Below, piece after piece: positions 1 through 7,312 of a DNA stretch of 34,291 nucleotides. Each line of letters begins with the position of its first letter. The stretch's first letter is position 1. The stretch spans positions 1 through 34,291 of the forward strand of contig DASVSC010000208.1 of assembly GCA_036388295.1 (NCBI GenBank), in the 5' to 3' direction. The DNA is from RYN-431 sp036388295. GTDB taxonomy: Bacteria; Planctomycetota; Phycisphaerae; Tepidisphaerales; Tepidisphaeraceae. Below the pieces are notes generated by a model. It saw only the letters and a program-made list of their open reading frames with translations, was not told the origin of the DNA and made no database searches. Position numbers and translations under genes: made by a program.

Positions 1-36
1 GTTCGAAGGGGCCTTTCGCCCGTCAGCCGGCCACCG

Positions 37-68
37 ATCAACTCATCAACTCATCAACCGATCAACGG
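37..68. repeat. Four tandem 8-bp units upstream of the nitrate reductase
   Basis: Four consecutive octamers of the form ATCAACNN occupy this stretch. The first two are identical (ATCAACTC) and the last two end in CG and GG. The array stops 6 bases before the ATG of the nitrate reductase, where a Shine-Dalgarno sequence would normally sit, and no purine-rich site is visible. It may be a slippage-prone repeat or part of a longer element whose left side lies outside the window. Confidence 0.6.
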
Positions 69-74
69 TCATTT

Positions 75-2207
75 ATGACCCATGACGTCAAAACCCTCTG
101 CCCCTACTGCGGCGTCGGCTGCGGCCTGATCGCGACGACCGACGGGCGCAAGATCACGCGCGTCCGCCCCGATCCGAAGCACCCGGCGAACCTCGGCGCG
201 ATCTGCCGCAAAGGGGCCACCGTCGCCCAGACCATCAACGTCCGCACCCGCTTGCGTCACGCGATGCTGCGCGACCCGAAGCAGAACAAAAGCGAGATCA
301 TCCCGCCCGGCCGGGCCGTGAAGGAAGTCGCCAGCCGCATCGGCCGGATTATCGAAAAACACGGCCCCGACGCATTCGCGTTCTACCTCTCCGGCCAGTT
401 GACGACCGAAGCGCAGTACCTGGCCAACAAGTTCGCCAAGGGATACCTGCGGACGAACAACGTCGACAGCAACAGCCGCCTCTGCATGGCGTCGGCGGCC
501 AGTGGCATGAAGCTAAGCCTCGGCAGCGACGGTCCGCCCGCGTGCTACGACGATTTCGACGAGGCCGACTGCTTTTTCTTCATCGGCTCCAACGCCGCCG
601 ACTGCCATCCGGTCACGTTCGAACGCATTCTCAAGCGCATCAAGAAGGGGGCGACGTGTGTGGTCGCCGACCCGCGGCGCACCAAAACCGCCGAATCCGC
701 CACGCACTTCCTCCCCGTCCGCCCCGGCACCGACTTGGTGCTGCTCAACGGCCTGATGCGGCAGATGCGTGACCTCGGCCATCTCGATGAAGCGTTCATC
801 CGCGACCACACCGACGGCTGGGCCGATCTGAACGCGATGCTCGACCCGTACCACCCTCGATTTGTGGCCGAGCAGTGCGGACTCGACGTGCAGCAGTACA
901 TGGCCGCCGCCAAGGCAATCGCCGAGACGCCCAAGCTGATCACACTCTGGACGATGGGCATCAACCAGACGCTCACCGGCACGTTCGCCAGCAACGCGAT
1001 TATCAACTTGCACCTGGCCAGCGGCCGCATCGGCAAGCCGGGTGCGGGGCCGTTCAGTCTGACCGGCCAGCCGAACGCGATGGGCGGGCGCGACGTCGGC
1101 TACATGAGCCATTCGCTGCCGGGTTTTCGCCTCGTGGAAAACGCCGACGACCGCCGGGCGATCGAAAGCGTCTGGGGCCTGCCGCCCGACACCATCGCCA
1201 ACAAGGCCGGCCTGGACGCCGTGCGCTTGTTCGACGCCATGGAGCGTGGCGAGGTGAAGGCGTTGTGGGTCATCGGGTCCAACCCGGCGGCGAGCATGCC
1301 GAACCTGCCGAAGATCCGTCGGGCGCTGGAGACGGCGGAACTGGTGATCGTGCAGGACGCCTATTTCCCGACCGAGACGACGAAGTACGCCCACGTCGTC
1401 CTGCCCGGCGCATTGACGTTCGAACAGGCCGGCACGTTCTGCAACAGCGAACGGCGGGTGACGCTGATGGAAAAAGTGATCGACCCGCCCGGCGAGGCCC
1501 GGCCCGACTGGCAGTGGGTGCGCGACGTCGCCGTCGCCATGGGCCACGATAGCTTCGGCCGCTACAGCACGCCCGATAGCATTTTCGACGAGTTCGCCCG
1601 CAGCACGGCCGGCTCACCCAATGACCAAAGCGCCCTGCACTACGCCCTGTTGCGCGACCGCGGCCCGCAACAGTGGCCCTACCCGTCGATGGGCAAACCA
1701 ACAGCGCGGCGTTACACCGACGGCCGGTTCGAAACGCCCAGCGGCCGGGCCCGGTTCTTCGCCCGTGAGCCGATCGCCCGCGACGAACAGCCGGATGCCA
1801 TCTTCCCGCTGCTGCTGACCACCGGCCGCGTCGCCAACCACTGGCACACGCGCACGAAAACGCAGTGGGTCGAGCAGTTTAGCAAAACCGACCCCGCCCC
1901 GTACGCCGTGATGCACCCCGCCGACGCCCGCGTGTTCGATCTGCACGACGGCCAAACCATCACAATCGAAAGCACCCGCGGCCACGCGATGACCACGCTG
2001 CGCCTCGACGAATCCATCAGCCCCGGCGTCGTCTTCATGCCCATGCACTGGGCCGACGCGTTCGCCCCCGTGGCCAGCCCGAATGAGGCAGCCAGCGACG
2101 AGGTGGACCCGATCAGCAAACAACCGAGCTTGAAAAACACGCCGGTCAGGGTGTACGCTGTGGCGACTATTGAGGTTCCACCGCCCGCCTTGATCGGCAC
2201 GCTTTGA
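75..2207 (+). CDS. nasA: Assimilatory-type nitrate reductase, molybdopterin catalytic subunit
   Basis: A 710-residue member of the Mo/W-bisMGD oxidoreductase family, reducing nitrate to nitrite in the cytoplasm. The N-terminus has the [4Fe-4S] motif C9-x2-C12-x3-C16 and C44, followed by the conserved Lys46 (CRKGA). C137 in the segment NSRLCMASA matches the molybdenum-ligating Cys of Nas/Nap enzymes; formate dehydrogenases carry a different Cys/Sec-His context there. The C-terminal molybdopterin-dinucleotide-binding domain (about 590-700) is present, with the typical TTGRVANHWHT segment. Length matches NarB/NasC-type enzymes (about 710-730) and lacks the extra C-terminal [2Fe-2S] domain of longer NasA proteins. 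There is no signal peptide, which supports an assimilatory role. The ATG at 75 is chosen because it places the first Cys at the usual distance. Electron-donor and nitrite-reductase partners are not in the window; they may lie upstream. The symbol nasA is used loosely for this class. Confidence 0.87.
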   Translation: MTHDVKTLCPYCGVGCGLIATTDGRKITRVRPDPKHPANLGAICRKGATVAQTINVRTRLRHAMLRDPKQNKSEIIPPGRAVKEVASRIGRIIEKHGPDAFAFYLSGQLTTEAQYLANKFAKGYLRTNNVDSNSRLCMASAASGMKLSLGSDGPPACYDDFDEADCFFFIGSNAADCHPVTFERILKRIKKGATCVVADPRRTKTAESATHFLPVRPGTDLVLLNGLMRQMRDLGHLDEAFIRDHTDGWADLNAMLDPYHPRFVAEQCGLDVQQYMAAAKAIAETPKLITLWTMGINQTLTGTFASNAIINLHLASGRIGKPGAGPFSLTGQPNAMGGRDVGYMSHSLPGFRLVENADDRRAIESVWGLPPDTIANKAGLDAVRLFDAMERGEVKALWVIGSNPAASMPNLPKIRRALETAELVIVQDAYFPTETTKYAHVVLPGALTFEQAGTFCNSERRVTLMEKVIDPPGEARPDWQWVRDVAVAMGHDSFGRYSTPDSIFDEFARSTAGSPNDQSALHYALLRDRGPQQWPYPSMGKPTARRYTDGRFETPSGRARFFAREPIARDEQPDAIFPLLLTTGRVANHWHTRTKTQWVEQFSKTDPAPYAVMHPADARVFDLHDGQTITIESTRGHAMTTLRLDESISPGVVFMPMHWADAFAPVASPNEAASDEVDPISKQPSLKNTPVRVYAVATIEVPPPALIGTL

Positions 2208-2775
2208 TGGGGCCGCACTTCGGGTTGCGCCGCCTGAGTAATAAATGGGCACGCCGTCCGCCCGTGCCGTTCGTCCAGGCATTCAGGAAGGGGTGAAATG
2301 GCACAAATCGGCATTTCAGCCATCGGGCGACAGGTTAAATCTTTGGCACCCGAATTGCTGACTGTCCTCCGGCTTGGTGCTTGCGCCGGTTCTTGTGTCA
2401 CAGCGCGTGAAGCAGTGGCTGCCTATGTCGGTACGTCAATTCACGCTCAGGACCAAAAGCTGGAGCGGAAACTGAGCGATACATTTCGCCGCAGGGTCGG
2501 ATTCTTGGGATGTTCTTCATCCGACCCAAACACGGCAACGCGAGTATCGGAACGACGGATCGTTTATCCGAGGATTCGTGTCTGGCCCGTGTCATGTGCA
2601 CGGGTTTTGGCTCGGCGGGATCGGAACCGGGGAAGCGTCCCTTGTTCGCATACGCCGGTCCTCAAACATCCACGACGGGGGCTGCGTCGGCATGCCAGTT
2701 GCATGCCGTTGTTCTGGTCCGGGCCTGTTGTGCCCGGCGTTCGCGTTCTGAAAGACGCCCGAAGGGGCGGGAGAA
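2208..2775. other. Non-coding gap between nitrate reductase and PEP-CTERM gene
   Basis: No convincing gene is visible in these 568 bases. A 6-bp stem (2248-2253 with 2263-2268) lies about 40 bases after the nitrate reductase stop and could end transcription, although no T run follows. The last 90 bases hold three successive stem-loops, listed separately. An open frame from 2298 runs through the start of the next gene, but its product is Arg/Cys-rich without recognisable domains and lacks a ribosome binding site, so I treat it as chance. Confidence 0.5.
2689..2769 (+). promoter_or_regulatory. Three consecutive stem-loops in the leader of the PEP-CTERM gene
   Basis: Three hairpins follow each other: 2689-2695 with 2701-2707 (7 bp, loop CAGTT); 2719-2724 with 2732-2737 (6 bp, 7-base loop); 2756-2760 with 2765-2769 (5 bp, loop GAAG). 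The last abuts the GGGAGAA ribosome-binding region just before the ATG at 2776, so folding could affect translation initiation. I recognise no known riboswitch; the regulatory reading is an inference. Confidence 0.35.
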
Positions 2776-3474
2776 ATGTCTATGAAGTCTTCTACTACTG
2801 CCAAGCTTTCGATGGCCGCTGTTGCGGCATTCGGTACGGTTTCCGCGCTCGTCAATGACGTGCACGCCGCCGTCGTCATCAATGAGATCTACGGCGGCGG
2901 CGGCTTTGCCGTCAACGGCACTCTGCCGGCGTCGGCGTTCAACCGCGACTTCGTCGAGTTGTTCAACAACGGCACCGAAGCCGTCAACATCAGCGGTTAC
3001 GTCTTCCGCTACGGCTCGGCTGCGAGCACGTCCGTCGGGCCGACCCTTGTCGGCACCCTCGGTGGTACAATTGCTGATGGCACCATCCTGCCCGTCGGTG
3101 GCAGCTTCCTGATCGCTGGCGGTTCGGCGACCAACACGAACGGTGCCACGCTTCCCGTCATCAACTTGTCCACCGCCGTCGACCTCAGCGGCACGTCGGG
3201 CCGTGTCGCTTTGTTCGCCTCCACCAGCGCCACCGAAGCCATTGACTTCGTCGGCTATGGCTCGGCGACCGCTTTCGAGACCGCTCCCGCCACCGGCTTC
3301 GCCGGCACGAATGCCAGCGGCGTGACCTCGCTTAACCGCACGGGTGGTCTGGATACCAACAACAACCTGACCGACTTCACTTTCGCCGCCCCCACGCCGC
3401 CGGTGCCCGAGCCCGCTTCGCTCGGTCTCGCCGCCGCGGCCGGCGCGCTGCTGATTGGTCGCCGTCGTCGCTAA
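2776..3474 (+). CDS. Lamin-tail-domain protein with PEP-CTERM anchor
   Basis: This 232-residue exported protein has an N-terminal signal peptide (Lys-containing start, hydrophobic stretch MAAVAAFGTVSALV, cleavage plausible after VHA). The body begins VVINEIYGGGG and continues DFVELFNNGTEAVNISGYV, the hallmark of the lamin tail (LTD) fold, an Ig-like beta sandwich found in many bacterial surface proteins. The C-terminus is a classic PEP-CTERM signal: VPEPASLGL, a hydrophobic helix, then GRRRR. In known systems this signal is processed by an exosortase; no exosortase gene is in the window. The start is supported by GGGAGAA immediately upstream. A strong hairpin follows the stop codon. The neighbouring GT41 glycosyltransferase could in principle modify such Ser/Thr-rich surface proteins, but that is inference. 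Confidence 0.88.
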   Translation: MSMKSSTTAKLSMAAVAAFGTVSALVNDVHAAVVINEIYGGGGFAVNGTLPASAFNRDFVELFNNGTEAVNISGYVFRYGSAASTSVGPTLVGTLGGTIADGTILPVGGSFLIAGGSATNTNGATLPVINLSTAVDLSGTSGRVALFASTSATEAIDFVGYGSATAFETAPATGFAGTNASGVTSLNRTGGLDTNNNLTDFTFAAPTPPVPEPASLGLAAAAGALLIGRRRR

Positions 3475-3504
3475 TTCTGCTCTCGCACTTTTTTCGTTAC
3501 TCTC

Positions 3505-3537
3505 AACGCGGCAGGCCGACCTTCGGCCTGCCGCGTT
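3505..3537. terminator. Perfect 15-bp hairpin after the PEP-CTERM gene
   Basis: Bases 3505-3519 are the exact reverse complement of 3523-3537, with loop CCT. The hairpin begins 30 bases after the stop codon and ends 20 bases before the next ATG. A run of six T lies before it rather than after, so it is not a textbook intrinsic terminator for the plus strand, but position and strength suggest a termination or processing signal separating the two genes. Confidence 0.5.
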
Positions 3538-3557
3538 GGCGTTGTTGAGGCCCTAAT

Positions 3558-6062
3558 ATGTCCCCACCCCCAAACCCTGACCTCATCGACCGCGGTCTTG
3601 CCGCTCACCAAGCCGGCGATCTGGCCGCGGCCGAACAGCTCTACCAAGCGGCGATCGACCGCCACGCCGATGATCCTGACGCTCATAATTTGCTGGGCGT
3701 CTGCCGGTTGCAGCGCGGTGACGCCATTGCCGCCACGCCCTGCTTCGAAATCGCTGTACGATTGGACCCGACCGTCGCCGAGTTCCGCTTCCATTTAGGA
3801 AGGGCTCGCCAGGCGCTCGACGAATTGCCCGCCGCACAGGCCGATTATTTGGAAGCCTTGCGGATCGACGAAACCCTTGACGGTGCGTGGCGCGGGCTAG
3901 GCGAGACGTCGCAGGTGCTGCGAAACTTCGACGCCGCCGCGCGCGCTTGGCGGCACGCGCTGAACGTGTCGCCGGACGACGTGCGGGCATGGAATAATCT
4001 GGGCTTGGCCGAGTTGCACAGAGGCGACGTCGAGGCGTCGACAAATGCCTTGCGTCAGGCGTTGAAGCTGGACCCGGGTTTTGTGCTCGCGTGGTCGAAC
4101 CTGCTGCGGGCTCAAGACCAATTGGGCGATATCGAAGCGATGGCAGTGACGGCCGACAAGTTGATCGAAATCTCCCCCGATCGGCCAACATCGCATCTGC
4201 AGCGGGCCTCGGTGCTGCAGCGTCAGAACCGGCTCGATGAAGCCGTCGCGGCCGTAGGCCGCGCGATCGAGCTCGACCCCGACAACGCCGACGCGCACTA
4301 TGCCTTGGGCGTGCTGCAGGCGATCCGCGGTGAGCACGCGGCGGCCACGCGGGCGTACGAGCGGGCCGGAAAATTGTGCCCGGGCAATCCGCTGCCCGAC
4401 GCGCACCGGGCGATGTCGCTGCTGGCCAGCGGCGACCCGCTCGGCGCGGTGCGGGAATTACGCGAGTTGGACCGCAAGTTCCCTGACCAGTTTGACGTCA
4501 AGGTCCAACTCGCTGAAGCGCTCGGCCGTTCCAATCAGGGCCAAGAAGCCGTCGCTTCTGCCCGTCAGGCGGTGGCGATCCGGCCGAACGATTCGACGGC
4601 CTTGTCACTGTTGGGCCGCTTGCTGGGCAACGTCGGCGAGCAGACCGAGGCTGAACAGCATTTCCGCCGGGCGCTCCAATGTAAGCCTTGGCCGCCGGCG
4701 GCGGCGGCCAACCTAGCCAGTATGTTGGCTCTGCGTGGACAGCTGGCCGAGGGATTAGCCCTGCACCGCGAGTTGGTCGGACGCTTTCCGAAGACAGTGG
4801 TAGCCCGGTCTAACTTCCTGCTGCACTTGAACGGCGACCCCGAAACCCCGCCGGCCGAAATTGCGGCCGAGCACGCTGAATGGGGCCGCCTGCATGCACC
4901 AGTACGTGCCGTCACGCACGACAACGACCGCGATCCAGACCGCCCGCTGCGCGTCGGGTATGTGTCGCCGGATTTTCGTGAGCACTCGGTGGCGTTTTTT
5001 ATTGAGCCGATTATTGCCCATCACGACCGTAAACGGGTGAAAGTAATTTGTTACGACAATGTGGCTTTACCTGACCGTATGACCGAGCATTTGCGGAGTT
5101 TTTCGGACGAATGGTACCGCATCGTTGGCCGGTCCGACGTCGCCATAGCCGAGCAGATTCGCAACGACAGGATCGACATACTCGTCGATTTGGCCGGTCA
5201 TACCGGCGACCACCGGCTGGGGCTGTTCGCACTCAAGCCGGCACCGGTACAAGTATCGTACTTGGGCTACCCGAACACGACCGGTGTGCCGCAGATCGAC
5301 TTTCGCGTAACCGATGACATTGCCGACCCGCCCGGCATGACTGATGCCTGGCATGCGGAAACACTGGTGCGGCTTGCGCCTCCGTTTCTGGTCTACCGCC
5401 CGCCAATGGATGCCCCGCCAGTTGCTCCATTGCCGGCCGGACAGCGCGGACCAGTGACATTTGGCAGCTTCAATGCACTCAGCAAGCTCAACCGCACGGT
5501 GTTTGATGCTTGGGCCGCAACGTTACGGGCCGTACCCGGTTCGATGCTGCTGCTCAAAGCCAATGGTCTGGGCGACGCGCAAACACGCGGCCGCATTTCC
5601 GACGCTTTTGCCGGCCGCGGTGTCGCGCGTGAACGCTTACAGTTCGCGCCACGGACGCGCACGTACCTTGATCATGTCAATACGTACGCCAGAGTTGACG
5701 TGGCTTTAGATACGTTCCCGTACAACGGCACGACCACTACTTGCGAGGCGTTGTACATGGGCGTGCCCGTCGTCACGCCGGCCGGTACGGCGCACGTAGG
5801 GCGGGTCGGCATGAGCCTGCTCACGAGCGTGGGCCTGGGTGAGTTCATTGCCCCGTCCGTCGAGGATTTCGCCGCCGTCGCCGTAAAAACGGTGGCCGAC
5901 CTCATGAAATTGGCCGCCGTTCGAAGCAGCCTTCGTCGACGAATGGCTGCTTCGCCGCTCATGGACGGACGCGGCTTCGTCCGCAAGCTCGAGGCAGCCT
6001 ATCGGACCATGTGGCACACCTATACCCGCTTGCCGGACGCATCTAATAACACAATAAATTGA
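3558..6062 (+). CDS. TPR-repeat O-GlcNAc transferase-like glycosyltransferase (GT41, SPINDLY/OGT family)
   Basis: An 834-residue two-part protein. Residues about 5-430 are a solenoid of some 11-12 tetratricopeptide repeats (recurring A..ALGxxxxxxG.xxxAxxxYxxAxxLxP). Residues about 465-825 are the GT41 catalytic region: VGYVSPDFREHSVAFF opens the first Rossmann lobe; DLAGHTGDHRLGLFALKPAP (about 544) is the family's conserved loop; LLLKAN (about 664) corresponds to the lysine-containing nucleotide-binding segment; FPYNGTTTTCEALYMGVPVV (about 719) is the diagnostic second-lobe motif. Family members transfer GlcNAc or another sugar from a nucleotide sugar to Ser/Thr/Asn of proteins, using the TPRs to select substrates. 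No signal peptide or membrane helix is visible, so it should be cytoplasmic. The ATG at 3558 has GAGG 7 bases upstream. Sugar donor and target proteins cannot be told from sequence. Confidence 0.9.
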   Translation: MSPPPNPDLIDRGLAAHQAGDLAAAEQLYQAAIDRHADDPDAHNLLGVCRLQRGDAIAATPCFEIAVRLDPTVAEFRFHLGRARQALDELPAAQADYLEALRIDETLDGAWRGLGETSQVLRNFDAAARAWRHALNVSPDDVRAWNNLGLAELHRGDVEASTNALRQALKLDPGFVLAWSNLLRAQDQLGDIEAMAVTADKLIEISPDRPTSHLQRASVLQRQNRLDEAVAAVGRAIELDPDNADAHYALGVLQAIRGEHAAATRAYERAGKLCPGNPLPDAHRAMSLLASGDPLGAVRELRELDRKFPDQFDVKVQLAEALGRSNQGQEAVASARQAVAIRPNDSTALSLLGRLLGNVGEQTEAEQHFRRALQCKPWPPAAAANLASMLALRGQLAEGLALHRELVGRFPKTVVARSNFLLHLNGDPETPPAEIAAEHAEWGRLHAPVRAVTHDNDRDPDRPLRVGYVSPDFREHSVAFFIEPIIAHHDRKRVKVICYDNVALPDRMTEHLRSFSDEWYRIVGRSDVAIAEQIRNDRIDILVDLAGHTGDHRLGLFALKPAPVQVSYLGYPNTTGVPQIDFRVTDDIADPPGMTDAWHAETLVRLAPPFLVYRPPMDAPPVAPLPAGQRGPVTFGSFNALSKLNRTVFDAWAATLRAVPGSMLLLKANGLGDAQTRGRISDAFAGRGVARERLQFAPRTRTYLDHVNTYARVDVALDTFPYNGTTTTCEALYMGVPVVTPAGTAHVGRVGMSLLTSVGLGEFIAPSVEDFAAVAVKTVADLMKLAAVRSSLRRRMAASPLMDGRGFVRKLEAAYRTMWHTYTRLPDASNNTIN

Positions 6063-6086
6063 CAAATTGTTACATTTTATTAATTT
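6059..6086 (+). promoter_or_regulatory. Possible sigma70-type promoter before the CsgG-like lipoprotein
   Basis: A perfect TTGACA (6059-6064) overlaps the stop codon of the glycosyltransferase gene and is followed after 16 bases by TAATTT (6081-6086), a weak -10. The stretch is strikingly AT-rich compared with its surroundings. It would start the transcript for the three exported proteins at 6175-13444, leaving a leader of about 80 bases. Confidence 0.35.
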
Positions 6087-6174
6087 CTGCTGTTCGGATT
6101 CAGGAAGTTGATCGAGCTTCTCGCTCGTGCCGCGGGAGGCCGACCACTACAGGTCACAATTTGGAGGGTCTTTC

Positions 6175-7176
6175 GTGAATACTACTTTGATAAAATCATT
6201 GGCCACATTTGCCCTGGCCGGCCTTGTCGCCGGGTGTGCCACTTCGGGCGAAACCGCTTCTCGCGACACGCTGACCGAAAACGTCGGCAAGTACGACCCG
6301 GCCCCCAAGGGCGTCAACAAGCCGCGCGTCGGCGTGCCGGCGTTTAGCGTGAAGTCGGCGGCCGGCGGCAGCAGCCAAGGCGGCGACGCCGAACTGGATA
6401 ACCTCGCGGCCGACCAGATGTCGACCCTGCTCGACAGCTCCGAACGTTTCACCGTCGTCGAACGCGTGCAGCTCCAGAAGCTGCTCGACGAGCAGAACAT
6501 GGAAGGCATCGTCCGCCCCGGCGAAATGGCCAAGACCGGCCAGGTCCGCGGCGTCGATTACCTGCTCCTCGGCAAGGTCACCAACCTGCGCGTCAAGAAC
6601 GAGAAGAAAGAACGCGGCTTTGGCCTGGCCCAGGTCGGCGGCGAGTTCTTCAGCATGGGCGGCGCGGACGTGAAGAAGAAGGACGTGGTCATCACCACCG
6701 AATGCGGCGTCGACATCCGCGTGGTCAACCCGACCACCGGCGAAGTGCTCGTCAGCAGCTTCAGCGAATACAAGAAGACCGACACCGCCGGCGCGCTCGG
6801 CCTAGACATTCTGGGCGCCAGCGCCAATGCCGACGCCGACCTGAGCATTGACGAGGACAACAAGGGTAAGATCCTGCGTTTGGCCCTTGATGACGCCGTC
6901 CGTAAGGCCCTGCCGAAGCTGGACAAGTTCCTCAAAAGCGAGAAGAACGTAAGCACCGAAGCCGGCGCCGCGGCCGCGTCGGCGGCCGGTTCGGACGCCC
7001 TGCCAACGGGCACGCCCGCGGTCGCCACGCAGGCCCCGGCCAACGCCAGCACCGCCGCCAAGCCCGCCGCCGCCAAGCCGGCGGTGACGGCCGCCAAGAA
7101 GTTCTGCCCCAGCTGCGGCATGGAAGTGGCCGCCGGGGCGAAGTTCTGCCCGCACGACGGCGCGAAGATCGATTAA
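6175..7176 (+). CDS. CsgG-like lipoprotein with C-terminal zinc ribbon
   Basis: I place the start at GTG 6175 because GGAGGG lies 6 bases upstream and the product then begins with a clean lipoprotein signal: VNTTLIKS, a hydrophobic run and the lipobox LVAGC. The mature 310-residue part matches the CsgG/curli-assembly-like family: ADQMSTLLDSSERFTVVER followed by LQKLLDEQN, and later VRGVDYLLLGKVTNLRV. True CsgG forms an outer-membrane export pore; many relatives are periplasmic or outer-membrane lipoproteins of unknown role, and the pore-forming beta-hairpin segments are not certain here. A low-complexity Ala/Pro/Lys linker (about 255-305) leads to KFCPSCGMEVAAGAKFCPHD, a four-ligand zinc-ribbon pattern (C-x2-C...C-x2-H). 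Zinc ribbons are unusual on exported lipoproteins. It is first of three same-strand genes for exported proteins. Confidence 0.82.
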   Translation: MNTTLIKSLATFALAGLVAGCATSGETASRDTLTENVGKYDPAPKGVNKPRVGVPAFSVKSAAGGSSQGGDAELDNLAADQMSTLLDSSERFTVVERVQLQKLLDEQNMEGIVRPGEMAKTGQVRGVDYLLLGKVTNLRVKNEKKERGFGLAQVGGEFFSMGGADVKKKDVVITTECGVDIRVVNPTTGEVLVSSFSEYKKTDTAGALGLDILGASANADADLSIDEDNKGKILRLALDDAVRKALPKLDKFLKSEKNVSTEAGAAAASAAGSDALPTGTPAVATQAPANASTAAKPAAAKPAVTAAKKFCPSCGMEVAAGAKFCPHDGAKID

Positions 7177-7312
7177 TCGCCCCGGCACCGTTTTTACCAG
7201 CGGCGTCGGGTCTCTCGGCCTGACGCCGTTGGCACGTTTGAAGTCTCTTCTTTTCCCCGAACCCTTACCGGCCCCGGCCATTCGTTCAAGCCGGGCCACG
7301 AGCGAGGCCCGT

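Noticed and set aside
2298..2858. 186-residue open frame on the plus strand before the PEP-CTERM gene
   Set aside because: It has no ribosome binding site, is Arg/Cys-rich without domains, and overlaps 83 bases of a well-supported gene and its leader hairpins.
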